Source: Hyphomicrobium_B sp001006785 | GTDB lineage: Bacteria > Pseudomonadota > Alphaproteobacteria > Rhizobiales > Hyphomicrobiaceae | NCBI RefSeq assembly: GCF_001006785.1 | Contig: NZ_CDHO01000002.1 | Location: forward strand, 558,001-622,000 | DNA length: 64,000 nt | Direction: 5' to 3' | In this document: piece after piece, positions 34,945-44,562 of the stretch | How the letters are laid out: every line of letters starts with the position of its first letter | Position numbering within the stretch: position 1 is the stretch's first letter | Notes under the pieces: model-generated | Database searches by the model: none | Seen by the model: the letters and a program-made list of their open reading frames with translations, nothing else | Told to the model about the DNA's origin: nothing | Program-made: the position numbers and the translations under genes

Positions 34945-34970
34945 CAACCCGTCCTATTCGCCGCCGATAG
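34945..34970 (+). repeat. 26-nt repeat upstream of trbB
   Basis: Second copy of the element at 32358-32383, with one mismatch. It begins six bases after the stop of the RHH gene and is followed by an imperfect extra GCCGCCGATC unit. Confidence 0.65.
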
Positions 34971-35008
34971 CCGCCGATCACCGCATCCTCTTCGATACTT
35001 GTTGAATC

Positions 35009-35024
35009 AGCCTGATTTCAGGCT
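35009..35024 (+). terminator. Hairpin before trbB
   Basis: Perfect 7-bp stem AGCCTGA/TCAGGCT with a TT loop, then CCTTTAAT. It could end the traG transcript or attenuate read-through into trbB. A further pair of GC-rich arms (GCCCCG/CGGGGC) just before the trbB ATG may shield its ribosome site. Confidence 0.5.
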
Positions 35025-35084
35025 CCTTTAATCGACCCCGTTGCGGGGACGGTCTGTCGCGCCCCGTCAGGAATCGGGGCCGAT

Positions 35085-36068
35085 ATGACATCCACACACC
35101 ATAAGCCGGAAGCGATACAGCGCGGCGCGCGCATGTTGCGCACCGCGCTCGGCGCGGCCATCGCCCGGTTTCTGGAAGACCCGGCCGTGGTTGAGGTCAT
35201 GCTGAATCCAGACGGGCGAATCTGGATCGACCGACTTTCCGAAGGGCTGGCCGACACGGGCGAAACGATGTCGCCGGCCGATGGCGAACGCATCGTCCGT
35301 CTTGTCGCTCACCACGTCGGCGCAGAGGTTCACGCGCGATCCCCGCGCGTCTCGGCAGAGCTTCCCGAAACCGGCGAGCGGTTCGAGGGACTTTTGCCGC
35401 CCGTCGTCGCTGCACCGGCATTTGCGATCAGGAAGCCCGCCGTCGCGGTGTTCAGCCTCGACGACTATGTAGCTGCCGGCATCATGTCCGCCGACCAGGC
35501 CGTGACGTTGCGCACCGCCGTCGCATCGCGTGCGAACATCCTTGTCGCGGGCGGCACGAGCACCGGCAAAACGACGCTGACCAATGCGCTGCTCGCCGAG
35601 GTGGCGAAGGGCGCGGATCGCGTCGTCATCATCGAGGATACGCGCGAGCTGCAATGCGCCGCGCCCAACCTTGTCGCCATGCGGACGAAAGACGGCGTGG
35701 CGACGCTATCCGATCTTGTGCGGTCCTCGCTTCGCCTGCGCCCCGACCGCATCCCCATCGGCGAGGTGCGCGGCGCGGAAGCCCTCGACCTACTCAAAGC
35801 CTGGGGCACGGGCCATCCGGGCGGCATCGGCACCATCCATGCCGGCACCGGCATCGGCGCGCTCCGTCGCCTTGAACAGCTCATTCAAGAGGCTGTCGTC
35901 ACGGTCCCGCGCGCTCTGATCGCGGAAACCATCGACCTTGTTGCCGTCCTTTCCGGGCGCGGTTCCGCGCGCCGGCTGGCCGAACTCGCCCACGTCGAAG
36001 GGCTGGGGCCGGACGGCGATTACCGCATCACCCCCGCAATCCCCAACAGCACAGGAGAACCCAAATGA
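35085..36068 (+). CDS. trbB: TrbB conjugal transfer ATPase
   Basis: A 327-residue VirB11/PulE-type ATPase. Walker A VAGGTSTGKTTL is near residue 155, the Asp box VIIEDTRELQC near 188, and the Walker B/His box region GEVRGAEALDLLKAWGTGHPGG near 226-247. It drives pilus assembly and substrate transfer. It is the first gene of a ten-gene trb operon with mostly four-base overlaps. Confidence 0.93.
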   Translation: MTSTHHKPEAIQRGARMLRTALGAAIARFLEDPAVVEVMLNPDGRIWIDRLSEGLADTGETMSPADGERIVRLVAHHVGAEVHARSPRVSAELPETGERFEGLLPPVVAAPAFAIRKPAVAVFSLDDYVAAGIMSADQAVTLRTAVASRANILVAGGTSTGKTTLTNALLAEVAKGADRVVIIEDTRELQCAAPNLVAMRTKDGVATLSDLVRSSLRLRPDRIPIGEVRGAEALDLLKAWGTGHPGGIGTIHAGTGIGALRRLEQLIQEAVVTVPRALIAETIDLVAVLSGRGSARRLAELAHVEGLGPDGDYRITPAIPNSTGEPK

Positions 36069-36397
36069 TCCGCACGCTTTCGCGCGGCTACCGCACCATG
36101 GCGACCGCAACCGCCGCTGTTTTCATCAGCATGATCCTCGCCCCGGCCGCTCATGCGTCCGGCTCGTCAATGCCGTGGGAGCAACCGCTTCAACAAGTCC
36201 TTCAATCCATCGAAGGGCCGGTTGCCAAGGTGGTGGCCGTTATCATCATCATCGCAACCGGCCTGACCCTGGCGTTCGGCGATACGTCGGGCGGCTTCCG
36301 TCGCCTGATCCAGATCGTATTCGGTCTGTCCATCGCGTTCGCGGCATCGAGCTTCTTCCTGTCGTTCTTCTCGTTCGGCGGCGGGGCGCTCGTTTGA
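36065..36397 (+). CDS. trbC: TrbC pilin precursor
   Basis: A 110-residue VirB2-like prepilin. A long signal peptide ends near AHASGSS; two membrane helices follow (about residues 55-75 and 82-106). It is the major pilus subunit, probably cyclised by the TraF-like peptidase encoded at 18520. It overlaps trbB by four bases. Confidence 0.9.
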   Translation: MIRTLSRGYRTMATATAAVFISMILAPAAHASGSSMPWEQPLQQVLQSIEGPVAKVVAVIIIIATGLTLAFGDTSGGFRRLIQIVFGLSIAFAASSFFLSFFSFGGGALV

Positions 36398-36678
36398 TGG
36401 CCGCCGTCCTCGAACAACTCGACGCCGTGCCGGGATTTTCGGTCCCGGTCCATCGGGCGCTGACCGAGCACATCATGCTCGGCGGCGCACCTCGCTCCAT
36501 CGCCATCATGAACGGCACTCTCGCCGGGGCCGTGGGCCTTGGCCTGCGCCTCTGGCTTGTGGGCCTCGCCATATGGGCCATCGGCCATTTCGCGGCCGTA
36601 TGGGCGGCGAAGCGCGACCCGCTCTTTGTCGAGGTGGGGCGGCGGCATCTGCGCATCCCCGCAAACCTTGCAGCGTGA
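36397..36678 (+). CDS. trbD: TrbD inner-membrane protein (VirB3-like)
   Basis: A 93-residue protein starting at the last base of the trbC stop. It has VHRALTEHIMLGGAPRSIAIMNG, the conserved VirB3/TrbD N-terminus, then a membrane helix pair at about residues 38-67 and a conserved DPLFVEVGRRHLRIP tail. It works with TrbE at the pore base. Confidence 0.9.
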   Translation: MAAVLEQLDAVPGFSVPVHRALTEHIMLGGAPRSIAIMNGTLAGAVGLGLRLWLVGLAIWAIGHFAAVWAAKRDPLFVEVGRRHLRIPANLAA

Positions 36679-36688
36679 GGGCGTGGCC

Positions 36689-39145
36689 ATGATGAACCTC
36701 GCCGAATATCGCCGCACCGCCAGTCGCCTTGCCGACTTTCTGCCCTGGGCCGCGCTGGTCGGCTCTGGCGTCGTCTTGAACAAGGACGGCTCGTTCCAGC
36801 GCACGGCCAGGTTTCGCGGTCCCGATTTGGATTCCGCCGTTGCGGCCGAGCTGGTTGCCGTCGCCGGTCGCATCAACAACGCCTTCCGCCGTCTCGGATC
36901 GGGCTGGGCGATTTTCGTCGAGGCGCAGCGCAGCGAAGCCGCGACTTATCCCGACAGCACCTTTCCCGATCCCGCGTCGGCCTTGCTCGACGCCGAGCGC
37001 AAGGCCGCCTTCGAGGAAGCTGGCGCGCATTTCGTGTCGGGCTATTTCCTGACCTTCCTCTATATGCCGCCGGCCGAGGAAGCCGCCCGCGCCGAAACCT
37101 GGCTCTATGAAGGCCGCGAGCAATCCGGCGTCGATCCCTATGAAGTGTTGCGCGGTTTCATCGACCGCACCGACCGCGTGCTCGCATTGCTCGACGGCTT
37201 CATGCCGTCCTGCCGGTGGCTCGACGACAGCGAAACGCTGACCTACCTCCATTCCACCGTCTCGACCAACCGGCATCGCGTCCGCGTTCCCGAAACGCCG
37301 ATCTATCTCGACGCGCTGCTCGCCGACCAGCCGTTGACCGGCGGGCTGGAGCCGCGCCTTGGCGACCAGCATCTCCGCGTCCTGACCGTCACCGGCTTTC
37401 CCACCGCGACAACGCCCGGCCTGCTCGACGACTTGAACCGGCTCGCCTTCCCGTATCGCTGGAGCACGCGCGCGGTCCTGCTCGACAAGACCGACGCGAC
37501 GAAGCTGCTCACCAGGATCAGGCGGCAATGGTTCGCGAAGCGCAAAAGCATCGCCGCGATCTTGAAAGAGGTGATGACCAACGAGGCATCCGTTCTCGTC
37601 GATACGGACGCCGCCAACAAGGCCGCCGACGCCGACATGGCCTTGCAGGAGCTTGGGGCCGATGTCGCCGGCATGGCCTACGTCACCGCCACCATCACCG
37701 TATGGGACGCGGACCCCAGGATTGCCGACGAAAAATTGCGGCTGGCCGAAAAGGTCATCCAGGGCCGCGACTTCACCGCCATGGTGGAGACGGTCAACGC
37801 GGTTGACGCATGGCTCGGCAGCTTGCCCGGCCACGCCTACGCGAACGTCCGGCAGCCGCCCATCAGCACTTTGAATCTCGCCCACATGATCCCGCTTTCA
37901 GCGGTGTGGGCGGGGCCGGAACGGGACGAGCATTTCGGTGCGCCCCCTCTGCTTTATGCAAAGACCGAAGGCTCCACCCCGTTCCGGTTTTCCCTTCACG
38001 TTGGCGATGTCGGCCATACGCTCGTCGTCGGCCCGACCGGCGCGGGCAAGTCAGTGCTGCTCGCGCTCATGGCCTTACAGTTCCGGCGCTACGTCCGCAG
38101 CCAAGTCTTCGCGTTCGACTTCGGCGGCAGCATCCGCGCCGCGTCGCTCGCAATGGGCGGCGACTGGCACGACCTGGGCGGCGGCCTGACCGAAGGTTCC
38201 GACGCTTCCGTATCGCTCCAGCCACTTGCCCGCATTCACGACACCTATGAACGCGCCTGGGCCGCCGACTGGATCGTGGCCATCCTCATGCGCGAAGGCA
38301 TGGCGATCACGCCGGAGGTGAAGGAACATATCTGGACGGCGCTGACCTCGCTTGCCTCCGCGCCAGTCGGGGAACGCACCATCACCGGCCTCGCGGTGCT
38401 GCTGCAATCCAACGACCTCAAACAAGCCCTTCGGCCGTATTGCGTCGGCGGTCCCTATGGCCGGCTGCTCGACGCCGAAGCCGAACATCTCGGCTCGGCC
38501 GACGTGCAGGCGTTCGAGATCGAGGGGCTTGTCGGCACGGGAGCCGCGCCCGCCGTTCTAGCCTACCTGTTTCACCGCATCGGCGACAGGTTGGACGGAC
38601 GGCCGACGCTGCTCATCATCGACGAGGGTTGGCTTGCGCTCGACGATGAAGGCTTTGCCGGCCAGCTCCGCGAGTGGCTTAAAACGCTGCGCAAGAAGAA
38701 CGCCAGCGTCATCTTCGCCACGCAAAGCCTGTCCGACATCGACGGCAGCAATATTGCGCCTGCGATCATCGAGAGCTGCCCGACGCGGCTGCTTTTGCCG
38801 AACGAGCGGGCCATCGAGCCGCAGATCACCGCCATCTATCGGCGCTTCGGACTCAATGACCGCCAGATAGAGTTGATCGCCCGCGCTACGCCGAAGCGGG
38901 ATTACTACTGCCAGTCGCGGCGCGGCAATCGCCTGTTCGAGCTGGGCCTGTCCGAAATCGGCCTCGCGCTCTGCGCCGCATCCGCCAAATCCGATCAGAC
39001 GCTCATTGCGCAGATTGTCGCCGAACACGGCCGCGACGGCTTTCTCGCGGCCTGGCTCACGACCCGCGATGTCGGCTGGGCCGTCGATCTTCTTCCGAAC
39101 TTCCCGACGCTGATCCCCCAAACCGAAAAGGAGTCCCAACCATGA
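36689..39145 (+). CDS. trbE: TrbE T4SS ATPase (VirB4-like)
   Basis: About 818 residues. The CagE/TrbE N-domain (LAEYRRTASRLADFLPWAALVG) is followed by a C-terminal ATPase with Walker A VGPTGAGKS near residue 448 and Walker B LLIIDEGWLALDD near 640. It energises pore assembly. ATG 36689 (with a second ATG at 36692) is chosen over an upstream start inside trbD; spacing from the trbD stop is ten bases. Confidence 0.92.
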   Translation: MMNLAEYRRTASRLADFLPWAALVGSGVVLNKDGSFQRTARFRGPDLDSAVAAELVAVAGRINNAFRRLGSGWAIFVEAQRSEAATYPDSTFPDPASALLDAERKAAFEEAGAHFVSGYFLTFLYMPPAEEAARAETWLYEGREQSGVDPYEVLRGFIDRTDRVLALLDGFMPSCRWLDDSETLTYLHSTVSTNRHRVRVPETPIYLDALLADQPLTGGLEPRLGDQHLRVLTVTGFPTATTPGLLDDLNRLAFPYRWSTRAVLLDKTDATKLLTRIRRQWFAKRKSIAAILKEVMTNEASVLVDTDAANKAADADMALQELGADVAGMAYVTATITVWDADPRIADEKLRLAEKVIQGRDFTAMVETVNAVDAWLGSLPGHAYANVRQPPISTLNLAHMIPLSAVWAGPERDEHFGAPPLLYAKTEGSTPFRFSLHVGDVGHTLVVGPTGAGKSVLLALMALQFRRYVRSQVFAFDFGGSIRAASLAMGGDWHDLGGGLTEGSDASVSLQPLARIHDTYERAWAADWIVAILMREGMAITPEVKEHIWTALTSLASAPVGERTITGLAVLLQSNDLKQALRPYCVGGPYGRLLDAEAEHLGSADVQAFEIEGLVGTGAAPAVLAYLFHRIGDRLDGRPTLLIIDEGWLALDDEGFAGQLREWLKTLRKKNASVIFATQSLSDIDGSNIAPAIIESCPTRLLLPNERAIEPQITAIYRRFGLNDRQIELIARATPKRDYYCQSRRGNRLFELGLSEIGLALCAASAKSDQTLIAQIVAEHGRDGFLAAWLTTRDVGWAVDLLPNFPTLIPQTEKESQP

Positions 39146-39915
39146 CCATTCGTGTTTTCCGCTCGCGCGCCATCGTCATGGCCGCAACGATGCTCGCCGC
39201 CCCGCTGGCCGTTTCGTCCATGCTGGCAACGCCGGCACATGCGCAATTCGGAAGGATCGTCTTCGACCCGTCGAACTATGCGCAAAACATCCTCACGGCC
39301 GCGCGCACGCTGGAGCAGATCAATCATCAGATCACCTCGCTCCAGAACGAGGCGACCATGTTGATGAACCAGGCGCGCAATCTGGCGAGCCTGCCGTTCT
39401 CGTCGCTCCAGCAGCTTCAACAGAACGTCCAGCGCACGCAGCAGCTTTTGAGCCAGGCGCAGAACATCGCCTTCGACGTGCAGCGCATCGACCAGGCGTT
39501 CCAGCAGCAATACGGCAACGTGTCGATGTCGGCGACGGATCAGCAGCTCGTCGCCAACGCTCGCACGCGCTGGCAGAACACCGTAGGCGGCTTGCAGGAC
39601 GCTATGCGCGTTCAGGCCGGCGTCGTCGGCAACATCGACAGCAACCGCACGCAGATGTCGGAGCTGGTCGGCCAGAGCCAGAACGCGACCGGCGCACTCC
39701 AGGCGACGCAAGCCGGCAACCAGCTTCTAGCCCTCCAGTCGCAGCAGCTTTCCGACCTTGTTGCGTTGCTCGCAGCCAACGGCCGGGCGGGCGCGCTGAC
39801 CGAGGCCGAACGCGCAGCGGCAGCAGAACAGGGGCGCGAGCAGCGCCGCCGCTTCCTCACGCCCGGCAACGGCTACCAGCCCGGCAACGCGCAAATGTTC
39901 AACAACGGCAATTGA
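39142..39915 (+). CDS. trbJ: TrbJ periplasmic protein (VirB5-like)
   Basis: A 257-residue protein with a Sec signal (cleavage near AHA-QF). It is rich in Gln and predicted coiled coil (QQLQQNVQRTQQLLSQAQ), with the family pattern DPSNYAQNILTAARTLEQINHQI near the N-terminus of the mature form. VirB5-type minor pilus component. It overlaps trbE by four bases. Confidence 0.9.
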   Translation: MTIRVFRSRAIVMAATMLAAPLAVSSMLATPAHAQFGRIVFDPSNYAQNILTAARTLEQINHQITSLQNEATMLMNQARNLASLPFSSLQQLQQNVQRTQQLLSQAQNIAFDVQRIDQAFQQQYGNVSMSATDQQLVANARTRWQNTVGGLQDAMRVQAGVVGNIDSNRTQMSELVGQSQNATGALQATQAGNQLLALQSQQLSDLVALLAANGRAGALTEAERAAAAEQGREQRRRFLTPGNGYQPGNAQMFNNGN

Positions 39916-39925
39916 GGGCGCGGCC

Positions 39926-40201
39926 ATGGACGGCAAGATGCTGGCCCGGCTGGGCGCAATCGTATTCGTGGCCATCGCCATCACGGCGACAGCCATCGAA
40001 ATGACCCGCAAGGAAGACGCGCCGGCATCACCGCCGCGTCTTCTCCAGCCCGAACGTGACCCGCTGCGCGAAGGGCAGCGCCGGTGCCAGCAGCTTGGCC
40101 AGCAAGCCGCCGACGACGCGGAATGCCTACGTGTATGGGCCGAAACCCGTGACCGCTTTCTCGGCCGGACGCGCGCGCCGGCCGCACCGGAAGGGCGGTG
40201 A
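39926..40201 (+). CDS. trbK: TrbK-alt entry exclusion protein
   Basis: A 91-residue protein with one N-terminal membrane helix (LARLGAIVFVAIAITATAIEM) and a conserved tail RRCQQLGQQAADDAECLRVWAETRDRFLG, which marks the TrbK-alt group. It is thought to prevent redundant transfer between cells carrying the same element. Two cysteines could form a disulfide in the periplasm. Confidence 0.85.
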   Translation: MDGKMLARLGAIVFVAIAITATAIEMTRKEDAPASPPRLLQPERDPLREGQRRCQQLGQQAADDAECLRVWAETRDRFLGRTRAPAAPEGR

Positions 40202-40204
40202 CGC

Positions 40205-41518
40205 ATGGGCGGCGCAGGCGTCATCGACAATTTTCTCGGCACGTTCACGCAATACATCGACTCCGGCTTCGGCCTGTTGGGTGGCGAGGTGGCGTTCATC
40301 GCCACCACGCTCATCGTCATCGACGTGACGCTCGCAGCGCTGTTCTGGAGCTGGAGCGCAGACGACGACATCATTGCGCGGCTGGTGAAGAAGACGCTGT
40401 TCGTCGGCGTCTTCGCCTATCTTATTGGCAACTGGAACAACCTCGCGAAGATCGTCTTCGACAGTTTCGCCGGCCTGGGCCTGAAAGCATCCGGCACGGG
40501 CTTCACCGCGCAGGATTTGATGCGGCCCGGCAAGGTGGCGCAAACCGGCCTCGACGCAGCGCGTCCGCTGCTCGACTCCATTTCCAACCTTATGGGCTGG
40601 GTCGCCTTCTTCGAGAACTTCATTCAGATCGCGTGCCTGCTGTTCGCCTGGGCGCTCGTCATCCTAGCCTTCTTCATCCTCGCCATCCAGCTTTTCGTGA
40701 CGCTGATCGAGTTCAAATTGAGCACGCTGGCAGGCTTCGTGCTGATCCCGTTCGGCCTGTTCGGCAAGACCGCCTTCATGGCCGAGCGCGTGCTTGGCAA
40801 TGTGATTTCCAGCGGCATCAAAGTGCTGGTGCTCGCCGTCATCGTCGGCATCGGCTCGACGCTGTTTTCGCAATTCACGCAAGGCTTCGGCGGTCAGACT
40901 CCTAGCATCGACGACGCCATGGCCATCGTGCTCGCGGCGCTTTCGCTCGTCGGGCTGGGCATCTTCGGACCCGGCATCGCTTCCGGCCTTGTCAGCGGCG
41001 GCCCGCAGCTCGGCGCGGGCGCGGCGGTCGGCACCGGCCTTGCCGTTGGTGGCGCGGCGCTGGCCGCAGGCGGTGCAGCCGGGCTTGCCGCAAAGGGAGG
41101 CGCTGCCGCCGTGCGCGGAGGCGCGACCGCAGCCGGCGCAGCATCCGCCGCCTATAGCCTTGGCTCGCTCGGCCAGTCCGGCGCGGCGGGCGTCGCGTCC
41201 GGCCTGGGCGGCGTGGCGCGGGCGGCAGGCAGCACAGCCACATCGCCGCTGCGCCGCGCGGCGGCAAGCGTCAAATCCAGCTTTTCCGATGGCGTGAAAG
41301 CCGGGTTCGGCGCGACCGGCGGCACATCCTCCATGGGATCGGCCGGCAGCACATCCGCATCCGCGCCGGCCGCTGGCACATCGCCCGGCTGGGCGCAGCG
41401 GATGCGCCAATCCGGCCACACCGGCCATGCCGTCCAGACGGCCGCGCACGCCGTCCGCTCTGGCGACAGCCACGCCTCTGGTTCTTCCGTCAACCTCTCT
41501 GAAAGCGACCGCACATGA
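40205..41518 (+). CDS. trbL: TrbL polytopic membrane protein (VirB6-like)
   Basis: A 437-residue protein with about six membrane helices between residues 25 and 275, and a long Ala/Gly/Ser-rich low-complexity tail (residues about 275-437). It forms the inner-membrane channel. GVIDNFLGTFTQYIDSGFGLL at the start is typical. Three bases separate it from trbK and it overlaps trbF by four. Confidence 0.92.
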   Translation: MGGAGVIDNFLGTFTQYIDSGFGLLGGEVAFIATTLIVIDVTLAALFWSWSADDDIIARLVKKTLFVGVFAYLIGNWNNLAKIVFDSFAGLGLKASGTGFTAQDLMRPGKVAQTGLDAARPLLDSISNLMGWVAFFENFIQIACLLFAWALVILAFFILAIQLFVTLIEFKLSTLAGFVLIPFGLFGKTAFMAERVLGNVISSGIKVLVLAVIVGIGSTLFSQFTQGFGGQTPSIDDAMAIVLAALSLVGLGIFGPGIASGLVSGGPQLGAGAAVGTGLAVGGAALAAGGAAGLAAKGGAAAVRGGATAAGAASAAYSLGSLGQSGAAGVASGLGGVARAAGSTATSPLRRAAASVKSSFSDGVKAGFGATGGTSSMGSAGSTSASAPAAGTSPGWAQRMRQSGHTGHAVQTAAHAVRSGDSHASGSSVNLSESDRT

Positions 41519-42204
41519 GCATCTTCAAGCGACCCGCCGTGCATTACGGCAAGACCCCACAACCCGAAACGCCTTATCAGCGCGCCGCGCAGGTTTGGGA
41601 CGAGCGCATAGGCTCGGCCCGCGTGCAGGCGAGGAACTGGCGCTACATGGCGTTCGGCAGCCTGATCCTTTCGGCCGGCTTCGCCGCCGCGCTTGTCTGG
41701 CAATCGGCGCGCGGGACCGTTGTGCCCTGGGTAGTCCAAGTTGATCGGCTCGGCCAGGCGCAGGCCGTCGCGCCTGCCACGGCCGACTATCGCCCGACCG
41801 ATCCGCAAGTGGCATGGCACCTTGGGCGCTTTATCGAACAGGTCAGGAGCATCCCCGCCGATCCCATCATCGTCCGCCAGAACTGGCTACGCGCTTACGA
41901 GTGGACGACTGACAGGGGCGCGGCGGCGCTCAACGACTATGCCCGCGCCAACGACCCGTTCACCAAAGTCGGAAAGCAACAGGTCGCGGTCGAGGTGTCG
42001 AGCGTTATTCGCGCCTCGCCGGATTCCTTCCGCGTCGCCTGGACCGAACGCCACTACGAATCCGGCCAGCTTTCAACAACCGAGCGATGGACCGCGATCC
42101 TGACCATCGCAATCCAGCCGCCGCGCGATACCGAACGGCTGCGCGCCAATCCGTTGGGAATCTACGTCAATGCAATTTCGTGGTCGCGGGAGATGAGCCA
42201 ATGA
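41515..42204 (+). CDS. trbF: TrbF (VirB8-like)
   Basis: A 229-residue bitopic protein: a cytoplasmic N-terminus (PETPYQRAAQVWDERIGSAR), one helix at about residues 43-65, and a periplasmic VirB8 domain (AWHLGRFIEQVRSIPADP, ATERWTAILTI-like TTERWTAILTIAIQPP). It nucleates pore assembly. Overlaps both neighbours by four bases. Confidence 0.92.
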   Translation: MSIFKRPAVHYGKTPQPETPYQRAAQVWDERIGSARVQARNWRYMAFGSLILSAGFAAALVWQSARGTVVPWVVQVDRLGQAQAVAPATADYRPTDPQVAWHLGRFIEQVRSIPADPIIVRQNWLRAYEWTTDRGAAALNDYARANDPFTKVGKQQVAVEVSSVIRASPDSFRVAWTERHYESGQLSTTERWTAILTIAIQPPRDTERLRANPLGIYVNAISWSREMSQ

Positions 42205-43157
42205 GGACGATCATCCGCACCCCGGCGATTCCCGCCGTCCTACTTTCCGCAACCATGCTTGCCGGCTGCGCGACCTACAAACCGCCGCAGATCAGCTACG
42301 ATGCGAGCGTGCCGCCGTTGCCGGCCGTCCCCGCGGCCGTCACCGACGACCGGCCGCGGCCGATCCATATCCCGCCCGCCTGGACCGTCGCACGCGGCGG
42401 CACCGCCGCTGGCACACCGACCGCGCGCGTCGAGAACGCCAATGCCGCCGCCCGCGTGCAGCCGCGCCGCGAGGGCTATTACAACTCCATCCAGATTTAC
42501 CCGTGGAGCGACGGCGCGCTCTATCAGGTCTATGCCGCGCCGGGCCAGATCACGAACATCGCCCTGGAGCCAGGCGAAAGCCTGACCGGCGCGGGGCCGA
42601 TAGCGGCCGGCGACACGGCACGCTGGATTATCGGCGATACGGAATCCGGTTCGGGCGTCATGCGCCGCGTCCATATCCTCGTGAAGCCAAGCCGGCCGGA
42701 CATCACCACGAACCTTGTCGTGACGACCGACCGGCGCGTTTACATGCTCGAGCTGCGCTCGGGCGAGAAGCCCTATATGCCGGCTGTTGCCTGGGCCTAT
42801 CCGCAGCAGCCGGCCGGGCAGCGGCAGGCGGTGCCGGCCACGCCGGTCATCCCGGCCGTCGCCGCGCGCAACTATCGCTATGGACTGACAGGCGACAATC
42901 CAGCTTGGAAGCCCGTCGCCGTCTATGACGACGGCAGGCGCGTCTATGTCGAGTTTCCGCGCGGCATCGTTCAAGGCGAAATGCCGCCGATCTTCGTGCT
43001 CGGCGCGGACGGCGAGGCGCAGATCGTCAACAGCCGCATCCATCAACACATCCTGATCGTGGACCGCCTGTTCGGCGCGGCCGAGCTGCGCCTTGGCAGC
43101 GGCGACCGCCAACAGACCGTCAGGATTGTCCGCACGGACGGGAGGCCATCGTCATGA
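42201..43157 (+). CDS. trbG: TrbG lipoprotein (VirB9-like)
   Basis: A 318-residue protein with lipobox MLAGC (Cys near residue 21) and the VirB9/TrbG domain: IQIYPWSDGALYQVYAAPGQ, RRVYMLELRSG and NYRYGLTGDNPAWKPVAVYDDG. It joins TrbI in the outer-membrane core. ATG 42201 is set by the signal peptide; it overlaps trbF by four bases. Confidence 0.92.
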   Translation: MRTIIRTPAIPAVLLSATMLAGCATYKPPQISYDASVPPLPAVPAAVTDDRPRPIHIPPAWTVARGGTAAGTPTARVENANAAARVQPRREGYYNSIQIYPWSDGALYQVYAAPGQITNIALEPGESLTGAGPIAAGDTARWIIGDTESGSGVMRRVHILVKPSRPDITTNLVVTTDRRVYMLELRSGEKPYMPAVAWAYPQQPAGQRQAVPATPVIPAVAARNYRYGLTGDNPAWKPVAVYDDGRRVYVEFPRGIVQGEMPPIFVLGADGEAQIVNSRIHQHILIVDRLFGAAELRLGSGDRQQTVRIVRTDGRPSS

Positions 43158-44317
43158 GTGAGAATGACACCAATACCGCCACGCCAATGCGGCTTCGCGC
43201 GGAAGCCCCGCGCGTCACCCGCCTGTCCCGCAAGGTGCTCGCCAGCGTGGCGGCCGTCGCCCTGGTCGGCGTCGGCGGCGCGCTGATCTACGCGCTCCAG
43301 ACCCGTGACGGCGGCACGGGCGGCGAAGAACTGTTTTCCACCAACAACCGCCAGCCTGCCGATGGGCTTGCCGGCCTGCCGCGCGACTATACCGGCCCGG
43401 TCCTGGGGCCGCCGCTGCCGGGCGACCTCGGCAGACCCATCTTGGACGCGCAGAACAGGGGCCAGCCCGTCGTGCCGCCGACGATCACCACGCCGCCCGT
43501 GGATCGCGCCGAGGAACGCCGGCTTGCCGAGGAAGAAGCCGCGCGCGTCAGCCGCGTGTTCTTCCAGACCGAGGCCCGCACCGGCAGCCCGGCCGCAACG
43601 CCGGGCGGCGCGACCACGCCGGGACTTCCCGGCCTCGACCTTGCCGGCCTGACAGGGCAGCCCGGCCAGCAGACCGCGCAGGACAAGCAGCTTGCGTTCC
43701 TCAATGCACCCGTCGATCGCCGCACCACGTCGTCGGATCGCGTCATGGCTCCAGCCTCGCCCTTCGTGCTCCAGGCCGGGGCCGTGATCCCGGCTGCGCT
43801 CATTACCGGCATCCGTTCCGATCTTCCGGGCCAGATCACCGCCCAGGTGACGCAGCACATCTATGACAGCCCGACCGGCAGCCTGCTCCTGATCCCGCAG
43901 GGGACGCGGATCATCGGGCAGTATGACAATAGCGTTCAGTTCGGCCAGCGCCGCGTGCTGCTCGTCTGGAATCGGCTGATCCTCCCCAATGGCCGCTCTA
44001 TCGTTCTGGAGCGCCAGCCGGGCGCGGATAGCCAGGGCTACGCCGGTCTTGAGGATGGCGTCGATTATCATTGGTGGGATTTGGCGAAGGCCGCCGGCCT
44101 TTCGACGTTGCTTGCGGTCGGCACGGAGCTGGCCGTCAGCGACGAGGACCGCCTTGTGCGCGCCATCCGCGACGGGGCGCAGGACACCATCAACGACGCC
44201 GGCCAGCAGATCATCCGCCGCCAGTTGCAGGTTGCGCCGACGCTCACGATCAGGCCGGGCTTCCCCGTCCGCGTGATTGTCACCCGCGACCTTGTGCTCG
44301 AACCATACAGAGGTTGA
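43154..44317 (+). CDS. trbI: TrbI (VirB10-like)
   Basis: A 387-residue protein: a short cytoplasmic part, one helix (residues about 27-50), a Pro-rich periplasmic stretch, and a C-terminal VirB10 domain (VLQAGAVIPAALITGIRSDLPG, GTRIIGQYDNSVQFGQRRVLLVWNRL). It spans the envelope as the energy-sensing core subunit. It overlaps trbG by four bases. Confidence 0.92.
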   Translation: MSENDTNTATPMRLRAEAPRVTRLSRKVLASVAAVALVGVGGALIYALQTRDGGTGGEELFSTNNRQPADGLAGLPRDYTGPVLGPPLPGDLGRPILDAQNRGQPVVPPTITTPPVDRAEERRLAEEEAARVSRVFFQTEARTGSPAATPGGATTPGLPGLDLAGLTGQPGQQTAQDKQLAFLNAPVDRRTTSSDRVMAPASPFVLQAGAVIPAALITGIRSDLPGQITAQVTQHIYDSPTGSLLLIPQGTRIIGQYDNSVQFGQRRVLLVWNRLILPNGRSIVLERQPGADSQGYAGLEDGVDYHWWDLAKAAGLSTLLAVGTELAVSDEDRLVRAIRDGAQDTINDAGQQIIRRQLQVAPTLTIRPGFPVRVIVTRDLVLEPYRG

Positions 44318-44319
44318 CC

Positions 44320-44538
44320 ATGAGCAAGCTGAAACTCGGCACGCTCGCCGACGACAAGCCCGTCAAGGTGTCGCGCGAGTTTCCCGCGACACTCTTTCGG
44401 GACTTGCAACTTTATGGCCGATTGCTGGCGCAGCCAGGGCAGCCGCCAATAGAGCCGGAAAAGCTGATTGTGCCGATGCTGGAACGCTTCCTCGCCACGG
44501 ATCGAGAGTTTCAGAAGGCCCGCCGCGCGGCCAGCTAA
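44320..44538 (+). CDS. DUF2274 protein
   Basis: A 72-residue protein of the DUF2274 family, which regularly closes the trb operon in alphaproteobacterial elements. MSKLKLGTLADDKPVKVSREFPATLFRDL resembles a short ribbon-helix-helix-like start (shown in outline only). It begins two bases after trbI. Role unknown. Confidence 0.82.
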   Translation: MSKLKLGTLADDKPVKVSREFPATLFRDLQLYGRLLAQPGQPPIEPEKLIVPMLERFLATDREFQKARRAAS

Positions 44539-44562
44539 CCTAGTTGGCGGCACCCGACAGCA

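Noticed and set aside
36506..37885. 459-codon minus-strand ORF
   Set aside because: Antisense to trbD and trbE, whose motifs are intact.
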